Shown piece after piece: positions 1 to 8,476 of a DNA stretch of 64,000 nucleotides. The DNA is taken from positions 62,001 to 126,000 of the forward strand of contig CAYVKG010000001.1 of NCBI GenBank assembly GCA_964451955.1, written 5' to 3'. This DNA is from JAPLNB01 sp964451955. Lineage in GTDB: Bacteria > Planctomycetota > Phycisphaerae > Tepidisphaerales > Tepidisphaeraceae. The notes under the pieces were generated by a model, which was not told the DNA's origin, searched no databases, and saw nothing but the letters and a program-made list of their open reading frames with translations. The position numbers were made by a program, and so were the translations under genes. Numbering within the stretch: position 1 is the stretch's first letter; every line of letters starts with the position of its first letter.

Positions 1-2
1 AT

Positions 3-2870
3 TTGTCGATCAAGGCCATCCAGGCCATAGCCTCCTACGGGATGATGTGCCAGATGCGGGGGGACAAAGCGAATGCCGAGAAGTACCTTGGGATGGCCAA
101 GGAGATGGCGGAAAAGTGGATGAAGGCGGCGGACGACGGAGACCACTATCGGTTGGCGTTCGACAAGCCGGGGACCTGGAGCCAGAAGTACAACCTCGTT
201 TGGGATACGGTGCTGGGATTGAACGTGTTTCCCAAGGAAGTGGCGCAGAAGGAGATGGCGTATTACCGGAAAGTGATGAAGCCCTACGGATTGCCACTGG
301 ATAATCGGCAACCGTACACGAAGACCGACTGGGAAGTCTGGACCGCGACGCTTGCCGATAACGATCAAGATTTCCAGATGATCATCGGGGGAATTTACGA
401 GTTCCTGAACAAGTCGCCCAGCCGCGTGCCGTTCACCGACTGGTATTTCACACACGACGCCAAGCAGGTCGGGTTCCAGGCGAGGCCGGTTATCGGCGGC
501 GTGTTCATGAAGATGCTTGCGGACGAGCCAATCTGGAAAAAGTGGGCGAAGCGGGATACCACGAAAACGGGAATGTGGTCAGAGATTCCCGAGCCGCCCG
601 AGATCAACGAAATCGTGCCCAGTTCGAGGCGAAGAGCCCAGACCTGGCAGTATACCACCGCAAATCCTGGCGAGGGATGGTTCAAGGCCGATTTCGACGA
701 CAAGGGCTGGCAGCAGGGACGCGGCGGTTTTGGAACGCGCGAAACCCCAGGGGCGGCGGTGAGAACAGTCTGGAACTCGCCGGACATCTGGATCAGACGA
801 GAGTTCAATCTGTCCAGCACCTCATTCAAGGATCTCAAGCTGTATGTGCATCACGATGAAGACGCGGAGATCTATGTCAACGGCGTGCTCGCGGCAAAAT
901 GCGCGGGTTATGTGTCGGAGTATGGCCCGGTGGCCATGTCCGCCGAGGCTCGGGCGGCGTTGCGCGCCGGGACCAATGTGATGGCGGTCCACTGTCATCA
1001 GACCGGTGGCGGGCAATACATAGACGTGGGGTTCGTGGAAACCGTTCCGGCAACGAGGCAGCCCATGAGCATCAACATCGACGCGAGCAAAACCCGCCAA
1101 CCGATTTCAAAGTACGTTTACGGACAGTTCATCGAGCACCTGGGGCGGTGCATCTACGGGGGCATCTGGGCGGAAATGATCGAGGACCGTAAGTTCTTCT
1201 ACCCGGTCGGCGCCAATGAGTCGCCGTGGCGAGCGATGGGGGGGGCGGAAGTGACGATGGTCAAGGAGAACCCATTTGTCGGAGCACACACCCCGAAGAT
1301 CGTCCTCGACGGTAAGGCCGGCGGAATCGTGCAGGAGGGTTTGGGAATTGTCGCGGGGAAGGAATACACGGGTCGAATCTGGCTGGCAGGCAGCGGCCAG
1401 CTTGATGCGGTCAATGTGAGCCTGGTCTGGGGGACCGGCCCCAAGGATCGCGATACGGTCAAGTTCCTCAATGCCGGCCAGGCGTTCGCCAAAGTCCCCC
1501 TGAAGTTCAAGGCCGGCGCGACCACCGACTCTGCGTCGCTGGAGATCTCGTGCTCGGGGAAAGGCGGCTTGAGCGTCGGAACCGTGTCGCTTATGCCGGC
1601 CGACAATGTCGCCGGAATGCGGGCGGACACGCTGGCCCTCTTGAAGGAACTGGATTCGCCGGTGTACCGGTGGCCTGGCGGGAATTTCGTGAGCGGCTAT
1701 GACTGGAAAGACGGCATCGGAGACCCTGATCGACGCCCGCCGCGAAAGAACCCGGCATGGCGCGGCGTCGAGCACAACGATTTCGGGCTGGATGAGTTCA
1801 TGGTCTTCTGCAAGGTGCTGGGAACCGAGCCCTATATCGCGGTCAACAGCGGCCTCGGTGATGCCAAAAGCGCGGTGGAGGAAGTCGAGTATGCCAATGG
1901 AGCCGCCAATACCCCAGGCGGGGCGCTGCGAGCTAAGAATGGACGCACCGAGCCGTACAAGGTCAAGTTCTGGAGCATCGGCAACGAAATGTACGGCGAC
2001 TGGCAGCTCGGACATATGCCGCTTGAAAAATACCAGGAAAAGCACAACGAGTTCGCCAGGGCCATGCGCAAAGTGGATGCAACCATCACGCTGATTGGCG
2101 TAGGCAGCGTCGGGCCGTGGAGCGAGGGGATGATGAAGAACTGCGCTGACTACATGGAGTTGATCAGCGAGCACTTCTACTGCCAGGAAAGGCCGACGCT
2201 CAGGGCCCACGTCAGGCAGATTCCGGACAACGTGAAACGCATTGCCGACGCCCACCGCAAGTATCGCATGGATTACGAGAACCTGAAGGGAAAGGACATC
2301 CAGATCGCCCTGGACGAGTGGAATTACTGGTATGGACCTCACATCTTCGGCGAGTTGGGCACTCGGTATTTCCTCAAGGACGGGCTCGGGATTGCGGCCG
2401 GGCTGCACGAGTACTTCCGCAACAGCGATATCATGTATATGGCCAACTACGCGCAGACAGTCAACGTGATCGGCGCCATCAAGACCAACAAGACCGCTGC
2501 GGCGTTTGAGACGACGGGTTTGGTTCTGGCCCTCTACCGGCAGCACTTTGGGACGATTCCTGTGGCGGCCGAAGCGGTCAGCAATGGCTCGCTGGATGTG
2601 GCGGCGGCTTGGAGCGATGACCGAAAAACCCTCACAGTGGGTGTGGTCAACGCGACACTCAAAGAGCAGCAAATTCCGCTCAAGGTGGCCGGCGCCGCCC
2701 TGACCGGCAACGGTCAGAAATGGCAGATCGCCGGAAGCGACCCGATGGCGTACAACGATCCGGCTAGGCCGACCAAGATCGTCATCGAGGAGAGGACGGT
2801 GAAGGGAATTTCGGATACACTGACCGTCGCGCCGTGCAGCGTGACGGTGTTTGCCTTGAAGGTGAAATAG
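3..2870 (+). CDS. Secreted DUF4965/glutaminase-like + GH51 alpha-L-arabinofuranosidase fusion (5' partial)
   Basis: The reading frame is open at the left edge, so the N-terminus and any signal peptide lie outside the window; the TTG at position 3 is only the first usable codon. Residues 1-200 resemble the six-hairpin C-terminal part of DUF4965/glutaminase A-type proteins (SIKAIQAIASYG, DWEVWTATL, PFTDWY). Residues about 205-350 form a beta-sandwich module with the W-x-F-DD-W and GGFG pattern often found beside glycosidases. From about residue 355 there is a full GH51 arabinofuranosidase: YVYGQFIEHLGR near the start, a GNE motif with predicted acid/base Glu662, and the LDEWN motif with predicted nucleophile Glu772. 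GH51 enzymes release terminal arabinofuranose from arabinans, arabinoxylans and glycoproteins. The gene ends 60 bases before a furanose-binding protein gene, which supports coupled release and uptake. Specificity of the DUF4965 part is unknown. Confidence 0.88.
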   Translation: MSIKAIQAIASYGMMCQMRGDKANAEKYLGMAKEMAEKWMKAADDGDHYRLAFDKPGTWSQKYNLVWDTVLGLNVFPKEVAQKEMAYYRKVMKPYGLPLDNRQPYTKTDWEVWTATLADNDQDFQMIIGGIYEFLNKSPSRVPFTDWYFTHDAKQVGFQARPVIGGVFMKMLADEPIWKKWAKRDTTKTGMWSEIPEPPEINEIVPSSRRRAQTWQYTTANPGEGWFKADFDDKGWQQGRGGFGTRETPGAAVRTVWNSPDIWIRREFNLSSTSFKDLKLYVHHDEDAEIYVNGVLAAKCAGYVSEYGPVAMSAEARAALRAGTNVMAVHCHQTGGGQYIDVGFVETVPATRQPMSINIDASKTRQPISKYVYGQFIEHLGRCIYGGIWAEMIEDRKFFYPVGANESPWRAMGGAEVTMVKENPFVGAHTPKIVLDGKAGGIVQEGLGIVAGKEYTGRIWLAGSGQLDAVNVSLVWGTGPKDRDTVKFLNAGQAFAKVPLKFKAGATTDSASLEISCSGKGGLSVGTVSLMPADNVAGMRADTLALLKELDSPVYRWPGGNFVSGYDWKDGIGDPDRRPPRKNPAWRGVEHNDFGLDEFMVFCKVLGTEPYIAVNSGLGDAKSAVEEVEYANGAANTPGGALRAKNGRTEPYKVKFWSIGNEMYGDWQLGHMPLEKYQEKHNEFARAMRKVDATITLIGVGSVGPWSEGMMKNCADYMELISEHFYCQERPTLRAHVRQIPDNVKRIADAHRKYRMDYENLKGKDIQIALDEWNYWYGPHIFGELGTRYFLKDGLGIAAGLHEYFRNSDIMYMANYAQTVNVIGAIKTNKTAAAFETTGLVLALYRQHFGTIPVAAEAVSNGSLDVAAAWSDDRKTLTVGVVNATLKEQQIPLKVAGAALTGNGQKWQIAGSDPMAYNDPARPTKIVIEERTVKGISDTLTVAPCSVTVFALKVK

Positions 2871-2930
2871 AGTCGTCAGTGGCCGGCATTCGGTAACTAG
2901 AAATTGACGGGCAGTGAATAAGGAGCTGAC

Positions 2931-3929
2931 ATGAAGCGCAATATCGGTTGGTGTATGGTCGCCCTCGTCTGCTGCGGGATGATGGCTTCGTGCAAAGATG
3001 AAACCAAGTCGGGCGGGTCCGGCGCGACGGGGCCCAAACCGGCCAAAGCAGCCAAGGACATTGTCGTCGGGTTCTCCCAGATCGGCGCCGAAAGCGGCTG
3101 GCGAACGGCGAATACGGAATCGATTAAGAGCGAAGCGGCGAAACGCGGAATCACGCTGAAATTCGCCGACGCGCAGCAGAAACAGGAAAACCAGATCAAG
3201 GCGATCCGGTCGTTCATTGCCCAGGGCGTTGATGTCATCGCGTTTTCGCCGGTTGTGGAGACGGGGTGGCAAGAGGTGCTTCAGGAAGCCAAGAAGGCCG
3301 GTATCCCGGTGATCCTCTCTGACCGCGCCGTCGATGTCACTGACGATTCGCTCTATGTGACCTTTATCGGATCCGACTTCGTTGAAGAGGGGCGTCGGGC
3401 GGCCAACTGGGTCATCAAGGCGACCGGCGGCAAGGCGAATGTGGCCGAACTCGTCGGAACGCCCGGATCGGCCCCGGCAAACGACCGCGCCAAGGGGTTC
3501 CGGGAGGTGATTGCCAAGCACCCGGACATCAAAATTGTCAAGTCGCAGAGCGGCGATTTCACGCGGGCCAAAGGCAAGGAAGTCATGGAGGCGTTCCTCA
3601 AAAGCCCCGAAGGCAAACAAATCAACGTCCTGTATGCCCACAACGACGACATGGCGATCGGCGCCATCCAGGCGATGGAAGAAGCCGGAATCAAGCCGGG
3701 AGTGGACATCAAGATCGTCTCGATTGACGGCGTCAAGGCGGCGTTTGAGGCGATGGTGGCCGGTAAGCTCAATTGTACCGTCGAGTGCAATCCCCTCATC
3801 GGGCCGGCGCTGTTTGACGCCGTTGAGAAGATGATGAAGGGCGAGAAGTTGCCGAAACGCACTGTAACCGAAGAAGGCGTCTTCGAACAGTCGCAGGCGG
3901 CTGAGGCGATTAAGACCCGGGCCTACTAA
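2931..3929 (+). CDS. ytfQ: Furanose ABC transporter substrate-binding lipoprotein (YtfQ-like)
   Basis: A 332-residue periplasmic binding protein of the Peripla_BP_4 sugar family. A short signal peptide ends in a lipobox (MASC) with lipidated Cys21. The mature protein closely follows E. coli YtfQ, which binds galactofuranose: GFSQIGAESGWR, QQKQENQIKAIRSF, KSQSGDFTRAKGKEVMEAF and YAHNDDMAIGAIQAMEEAG are all family landmarks I recognise. A good Shine-Dalgarno (AAGGAG) precedes the ATG. It is followed by the ATPase and two permeases of the same transporter. Because an arabinofuranosidase sits directly upstream, arabinofuranose or short arabinofuranosides are the likely ligand here; this is inference from context. 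Confidence 0.92.
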   Translation: MKRNIGWCMVALVCCGMMASCKDETKSGGSGATGPKPAKAAKDIVVGFSQIGAESGWRTANTESIKSEAAKRGITLKFADAQQKQENQIKAIRSFIAQGVDVIAFSPVVETGWQEVLQEAKKAGIPVILSDRAVDVTDDSLYVTFIGSDFVEEGRRAANWVIKATGGKANVAELVGTPGSAPANDRAKGFREVIAKHPDIKIVKSQSGDFTRAKGKEVMEAFLKSPEGKQINVLYAHNDDMAIGAIQAMEEAGIKPGVDIKIVSIDGVKAAFEAMVAGKLNCTVECNPLIGPALFDAVEKMMKGEKLPKRTVTEEGVFEQSQAAEAIKTRAY

Positions 3930-3937
3930 CCAAATCT

Positions 3938-4079
3938 CGCCACGAAAGCACGGAGACTCGAATCGCCTTCTGAAGCGAATGAGCGAAGTTGACCCCTGAT
4001 GTTCCGCTTCAGGCGTCTCGGCGGCGCGAGAAACTGACCAGTGTTCCTAATGCGGGAGTTGCTTCGTGTCTTCATGGTG
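3938..4079. repeat. Imperfect inverted repeat between ytfQ and ytfR
   Basis: The 18-base arm at 3938-3955 pairs with the arm at 4062-4079 at about 13 of 18 positions. The intervening 106 bases hold no convincing gene. The right arm resembles a 'CTTCGTGTCTTCGTGG'-type intergenic element that I recall as common in some Planctomycetes and Verrucomicrobia. It might act as an mRNA-processing or stabilising element that keeps the binding-protein message in excess, but that role is speculative. Confidence 0.3.
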
Positions 4080-4102
4080 CGTGTGATTCTTGCGGAGTCG
4101 TC

Positions 4103-5638
4103 ATGTCCGACGTTTTGCTGGAGATGCGGGGCATCTCGAAACGATTCCCTGGTGTGCTCGCGCTCGACGGCGTGGATTTCACCCTGCGCCGAGGGGAGAT
4201 CCACGCGCTCATGGGCGAGAACGGCGCCGGTAAGTCCACCCTGATCAAGACCCTGACCGGCGTGCATATCCGCGATAAGGGCACCGCCGTGCTTGACGGG
4301 GTCGAGATCGACCCGCGCTCGCCCAGACGAGCCGAAGAACTGGGAATCAGCACCGTGTATCAGGAAGTGAACCTGATTCCACATCTCTCCGTGGCGGAAA
4401 ACATCTGCCTGGGCCGGGAGCCCACCTTCTGGGGAAAGATCCGCTGGCGAGCGGTCAAGCGGCGAGCCATCGACGCGATGGCGCGGCTGGATCTGAAAAT
4501 CGACGTCTCACAGGAATTGTCGCAGTGCTCAATCGCAATTCAGCAGATGGTCGCCATCGCCAGAGCGCTGGACATCCGGGCCAAGATGCTGGTGCTCGAT
4601 GAGCCGACCTCCAGCCTGGATTCCAGGGAAGTGGCGGAACTGTTCGACGTCATGCGCAAGCTGAAATCCGAGGGACTCGGCATTGTCTTCATCACCCATT
4701 TCCTGGATCAGGTTTATGGGATTTCCGATCGCATCACCGTGCTCCGCGATGGGAGACTCGTTGGAGAGTATGAGGCGGCGAAGCTGCCGCGGGTGGAACT
4801 GGTCAGCCGGATGATCGGGAAAGACTATTCGCAGATCGAGGCGGCTCGGCAATCGCCCGGCGCCAGAGCCGCTGCTCCCCCCCAGACACGCGACGAGCCG
4901 GGGCCGGCGTTCGTCGAGGCCAGGACGCTTGGCCGGCGAGGTTCGGTGACCGCCATCGATCTCCGGATCGGCAAGGGCGAAGTGCTCGGACTGGCTGGCT
5001 TGCTGGGCTCCGGTCGGACGGAAACGGCTAGACTGCTGTTCGGCGTCGACAAGGCCGATGAGGGCACTCTGGCGGTCGATGGGCACGTGGTGACGCTCGG
5101 ATCGCCAAAGCAGGCCATTCGGCTTGGATTCGCGTTCACGCCCGAGAACCGAAAGACCGAGGGAATCATCCCCCATCTGTCGGTGCGCGAGAATATCATC
5201 CTGGCAATGCAGGGACGTCGTGGAGTCTGGCGGGCCCTCTCAAACAGCGAACAGAACGCGATCGCCGAGAAGTTCATCGCGGCCCTGGGCATCAAGACTC
5301 CAAGCCCCGAACAGGCGGTCAGCAACCTCAGCGGCGGAAACCAGCAGAAAGTGCTGCTGGCCAGGTGGCTGGCAAACGAGCCCAGACTCCTGATTCTGGA
5401 CGAACCCACACGCGGCATCGACGTAGGCGCCAAGGCCGAGATCGAAAAACTGGTCGGCAGACTGTGTCAGGATGGGATGGCGATCGTCTTCATCAGCTCC
5501 GAATTGGAGGAGGTGGTCAGAACATGCCAAAAGGTGGTCGTGCTGCGCGACGGCACCAAGGTCGGCGAACTGGCAGGAAACCAGATCAGCGAGCATTCCG
5601 TCATGGAGACGATAGCGAGGCGCGAGGATGAAGCTTGA
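4103..5638 (+). CDS. ytfR: Sugar ABC transporter ATPase with two ATP-binding domains (YtfR-like)
   Basis: A 511-residue ATPase of the ribose/galactofuranose class with two tandem nucleotide-binding domains. The ATG at 4103 is chosen because it begins the conserved MSDVLLEMRGISKRFPGV and has GGAG six bases upstream; an in-frame start at 3989 would add 38 residues with no family resemblance. Domain 1 has Walker A GENGAGKST near residue 38 and a Walker B ending in DEPTSSL. Its signature motif is degenerate (LSQCSIAIQQ). Domain 2 has a degenerate Walker A (GLLGSGRTE), as is normal for these proteins, and an intact signature LSGGNQQK with DEPTRGID. It energises the two permeases encoded next and overlaps the first by 11 bases. 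Confidence 0.92.
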   Translation: MSDVLLEMRGISKRFPGVLALDGVDFTLRRGEIHALMGENGAGKSTLIKTLTGVHIRDKGTAVLDGVEIDPRSPRRAEELGISTVYQEVNLIPHLSVAENICLGREPTFWGKIRWRAVKRRAIDAMARLDLKIDVSQELSQCSIAIQQMVAIARALDIRAKMLVLDEPTSSLDSREVAELFDVMRKLKSEGLGIVFITHFLDQVYGISDRITVLRDGRLVGEYEAAKLPRVELVSRMIGKDYSQIEAARQSPGARAAAPPQTRDEPGPAFVEARTLGRRGSVTAIDLRIGKGEVLGLAGLLGSGRTETARLLFGVDKADEGTLAVDGHVVTLGSPKQAIRLGFAFTPENRKTEGIIPHLSVRENIILAMQGRRGVWRALSNSEQNAIAEKFIAALGIKTPSPEQAVSNLSGGNQQKVLLARWLANEPRLLILDEPTRGIDVGAKAEIEKLVGRLCQDGMAIVFISSELEEVVRTCQKVVVLRDGTKVGELAGNQISEHSVMETIARREDEA

Positions 5639-6656
5639 TTCTGCCCAACCCAAAGCGGCCATACCCCTGCCCGATTGGCTGACGAAGCTGATCTGGCCGG
5701 TGGCGGCATTGGCGCTCCTGCTGGCGTTCAACGCCCTGTTCACCAGCCATTTCTTTCGGGTCGAATGGCGCGAGGGGCATCTTTATGGATCGTTGATCGA
5801 CATTCTCAATCGCGGTTCGCCGGTCATGTTGCTCTCCCTGGGAATGACCCTGGTTATCGCTACCGGTGGGGTGGACCTGTCCGTCGGCGCGGTGATGGCG
5901 ATCGCCGGGGCACTGGCGGCAGAGATGATCAACATGGCCGCAATGCCATTCCCGGTCGTGATCCTGGCGTCGCTCGCAGTCGCGCTGCTGGCTGGAGCGT
6001 GGAACGGGCTCCTCGTGGGGGTCTTCAGGATCCAGCCCATCGTGGCAACACTAATCCTCATGGTGGCGGGACGTGGTATTGCGCAATTGATCACAGATGG
6101 CCAATACACCACTTTCACAGACCCCAAGCTGGTGTATGTGGGCAACGGCCACCTCTTCGCACTGCCCTTCCCCGTGACGATTGTGGCGGTAATGCTCCTC
6201 ATCACCGCGCTGCTGACTCGGCGGACGGCGCTCGGACTCTTCATCGAGTGCGTTGGCGACAACGAGAAGGCAACCCACTACGCGGGCATCAGCTCGCGAG
6301 CCGTCAAAGTCATGGCGTATGTCTTCGCCGGCTTCTGCGCAGGACTTGCAGGACTGGTCGCAACTTCCAACATCAAGTGCGCCGATTCCAACCATGTCGG
6401 GCTGTTCCTCGAACTGGACGCGATCCTTGCCGTCGTGGTCGGCGGGACGGCACTGACGGGCGGGCGATTCTACCTGCTCGGCTCCATCGTGGGGGCGCTT
6501 TTGATCCAGACTCTCACGACAACGATGTATATGCGAAACGTCAGCCCTGAAGTCGCACCGGTCCCAAAGGCGATCGTCATCGTGGCCGTCTGCCTGCTGC
6601 AGTCGCCGGTCTTCCGTAAGCAGATGCAACAGCTGTTCAAGTGGAGGCCCGCATGA
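5628..6656 (+). CDS. ytfT: Furanose ABC transporter permease (YtfT-like)
   Basis: A 342-residue inner-membrane permease of the BPD_transp_2 (ribose/galactofuranose) family with roughly eight to ten hydrophobic segments. Family landmarks include LSLGMTLVIATGGVDLSVGAVMA, the loop YAGISSRAVKVMAYV, and VVVGGTALTGGRF near the C-terminus. The start codon overlaps the ATPase gene by 11 bases and its own stop overlaps the next permease start (ATGA), so the three genes are translationally coupled. It forms half of the membrane channel, with the following gene supplying the other half. Confidence 0.92.
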   Translation: MKLDSAQPKAAIPLPDWLTKLIWPVAALALLLAFNALFTSHFFRVEWREGHLYGSLIDILNRGSPVMLLSLGMTLVIATGGVDLSVGAVMAIAGALAAEMINMAAMPFPVVILASLAVALLAGAWNGLLVGVFRIQPIVATLILMVAGRGIAQLITDGQYTTFTDPKLVYVGNGHLFALPFPVTIVAVMLLITALLTRRTALGLFIECVGDNEKATHYAGISSRAVKVMAYVFAGFCAGLAGLVATSNIKCADSNHVGLFLELDAILAVVVGGTALTGGRFYLLGSIVGALLIQTLTTTMYMRNVSPEVAPVPKAIVIVAVCLLQSPVFRKQMQQLFKWRPA

Positions 6657-7687
6657 CCCGGGGAACGGATAAATCGCCGGTGCTCAGCCATGCGCGGCAA
6701 GGGCGGCGATGGCGGCTGCCGAGCAAGTATATCCCGCTGCTCGCGACCGCGGCTGTGGTCGTTACGCTCTATGTCTGGGGCGGCTTGCAGTATCGAAATT
6801 TCTTCTCGCTTCGGGTGCTCGTCGACCTGCTCAAAGACAATGCCTTTCTCGGCGTGGCGGCGGTCGGAGCAACGTTCGTGATCCTCTCGGGAGGCATCGA
6901 TCTGTCGGTCGGGGCGGTGGTGGCATTCACGGGCATCTTCATCGCCGATCGAGTCCAGCGCGGGACGCATCCGGTCGTGGCGATGGGGATGGCCTTGGTG
7001 TTGGGTGCCGTCTTCGGCATGCTCCAGGGCTGCATCATCCATTTCTACAAGCAGCCGGCATTCCTGGTGACGTTGGCGGGCATGTTCTTTGCCAGAGGCA
7101 TGGGCTTCGTAATCCAGCCGCAGGCCATGGGCATCAAGCACCCGTTTTATGTCACAACCGTCGTCGATACACTGGCCGTGCCCATCACCGCCACCGTGAG
7201 CCTCCCGTTCATCGTGTTCTGCTTTGCAGCCGTCTTTGTCGTGGCGCTCTTCATCGCCCATAACACCCGCTTCGGGCGCGCCGTCTATGCCATCGGCGAT
7301 GATGAGCAGTCGGCTACCCTTATGGGACTCAGCGTCGGGCGCACCAAAATCACCGTCTACACGTTGGCGGGATTCGTATCGGCCATGGCTGGCGTCGTGT
7401 ACACGATGTATACCCAGTCCGGCGATCCCGCCGCTTGCGTGGGGTTCGAACTGGATGCCATCGCGTCCGTTGTGATCGGCGGGACGCTCTTGAGCGGCGG
7501 CGTCGGATTTGTCGGAGGAACGGCCATGGGCGTCCTCATCCTCGGGCTGATCCAGACCCACATCAACTTCAATGGCAGGCTCAATACCTGGTGGACCAGG
7601 ATTGCCGTGGGCGCGCTGGTCTTGTTGTTCATCGCGATCCAGAACCTGGTGGCCATGCTGTCGCGACAGGGGAGCCGGGCGAAGTAG
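6653..7687 (+). CDS. yjfF: Furanose ABC transporter permease (YjfF-like)
   Basis: Second membrane subunit of the importer. The ATG at 6653 forms an ATGA overlap with the ytfT stop and gives 344 residues; a GTG at 6641 would add four residues. It matches YjfF in LKDNAFLGVAAVGATFVIL, SGGIDLSVGAVVAFTG, IPAFxxTLAGMFFxRG-type spacing, GIASVVIGGTLLSGGVG-like sequence and LIQTHINFNGRLNTWWT. With YtfQ, YtfR and YtfT it makes a complete four-gene importer in the same order as in E. coli. A 54-base gap with no visible terminator separates it from the radical SAM gene, so the operon probably continues. Confidence 0.92.
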   Translation: MTRGTDKSPVLSHARQGRRWRLPSKYIPLLATAAVVVTLYVWGGLQYRNFFSLRVLVDLLKDNAFLGVAAVGATFVILSGGIDLSVGAVVAFTGIFIADRVQRGTHPVVAMGMALVLGAVFGMLQGCIIHFYKQPAFLVTLAGMFFARGMGFVIQPQAMGIKHPFYVTTVVDTLAVPITATVSLPFIVFCFAAVFVVALFIAHNTRFGRAVYAIGDDEQSATLMGLSVGRTKITVYTLAGFVSAMAGVVYTMYTQSGDPAACVGFELDAIASVVIGGTLLSGGVGFVGGTAMGVLILGLIQTHINFNGRLNTWWTRIAVGALVLLFIAIQNLVAMLSRQGSRAK

Positions 7688-7741
7688 AGCCGCCGCGGAC
7701 AGCTGAACGAATGTGCTCGCAAGTGCGAACCTGGATGCGTT

Positions 7742-8476
7742 GTGATTAGCGGCCGGGTGTTCAATATCAGCCGGTATGCGGTCCATGACGGACCGGGGAT
7801 TCGCGTCACCGTCTTCATGCAAGGCTGCCCGCTCGCCTGCTGGTGGTGCCATAATCCCGAAAGCCGTTCGACCCAAGGGGGTCGAGAGATGTCCGCGGCG
7901 GAAGTCATGAGGGTCGTCGATCAAGATCGGCTGTTCATCGACGAATCCGGGGGCGGGGTCACCTTCTCGGGCGGCGAGCCGTTGTCTCAGCCGGAATTCC
8001 TGGCGACCATGCTGACCGAGTGCAGGAAACGCGAATTGCATGCCGCCGTCGATACCGCCGGATACGGAGATTCCACGTTTCTACGCTCCATCGCCGACAA
8101 CGTCGACCTGTTCCTATTTGATCTCAAGATCATGGACGATCGCGAGCATGTAAAGTATGTCGGGGCCTCGAATCGACTGATCCTCGATAACCTCCGCCTC
8201 CTCGCGAAACTGGGGACGCGCGTGGCGATTCGCCTGCCCGTGGTGCCGGGAATCACCGACGGCGCAGGCAACCTGGGCGCAATCTCTGATTTCGCGGCCC
8301 AGCTGCGGCTGCGAGAAGTCCATTTGCTTGCCTATCATCACTATGCCGCGGCCAAATACCGGCGGATGAAGTTGCAGAATCCGATGCCGCGAACCGAGCC
8401 GCCGTCTGCTCAACGCATGAATGAACTCCAGCAGTACTTTCAATCCCGCGGGTTTGTCGCAAAAGTCGGAGGTTAG
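7742..8476 (+). CDS. hypE: Glycyl radical enzyme activating protein, short form (radical SAM)
   Basis: A 244-residue radical SAM protein that should install the glycyl radical on the enzyme encoded immediately downstream. The start is GTG. The N-terminus (NISRYAVHDGPGIRVTVF) and the CxxxCxxC cluster motif (Cys29, Cys33, Cys36 in GCPLACWWCHNPES) are typical of activases. The motif GGVTFSGGEPL marks the SAM-binding region. After HNPES the chain runs straight into SAAEVM, so the ferredoxin-like insert with extra Fe-S clusters seen in most non-PFL activases is absent; in size it resembles PflA. Its stop shares one base with the start of the downstream gene. The symbol is inferred from the partner. 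Confidence 0.85.
   Translation: MISGRVFNISRYAVHDGPGIRVTVFMQGCPLACWWCHNPESRSTQGGREMSAAEVMRVVDQDRLFIDESGGGVTFSGGEPLSQPEFLATMLTECRKRELHAAVDTAGYGDSTFLRSIADNVDLFLFDLKIMDDREHVKYVGASNRLILDNLRLLAKLGTRVAIRLPVVPGITDGAGNLGAISDFAAQLRLREVHLLAYHHYAAAKYRRMKLQNPMPRTEPPSAQRMNELQQYFQSRGFVAKVGG

Noticed and set aside
1107..3641. 844-residue minus-strand open frame
   Set aside because: It is the mirror of the GH51 and ytfQ genes; the plus-strand products are clear families and this frame has no recognisable motif.
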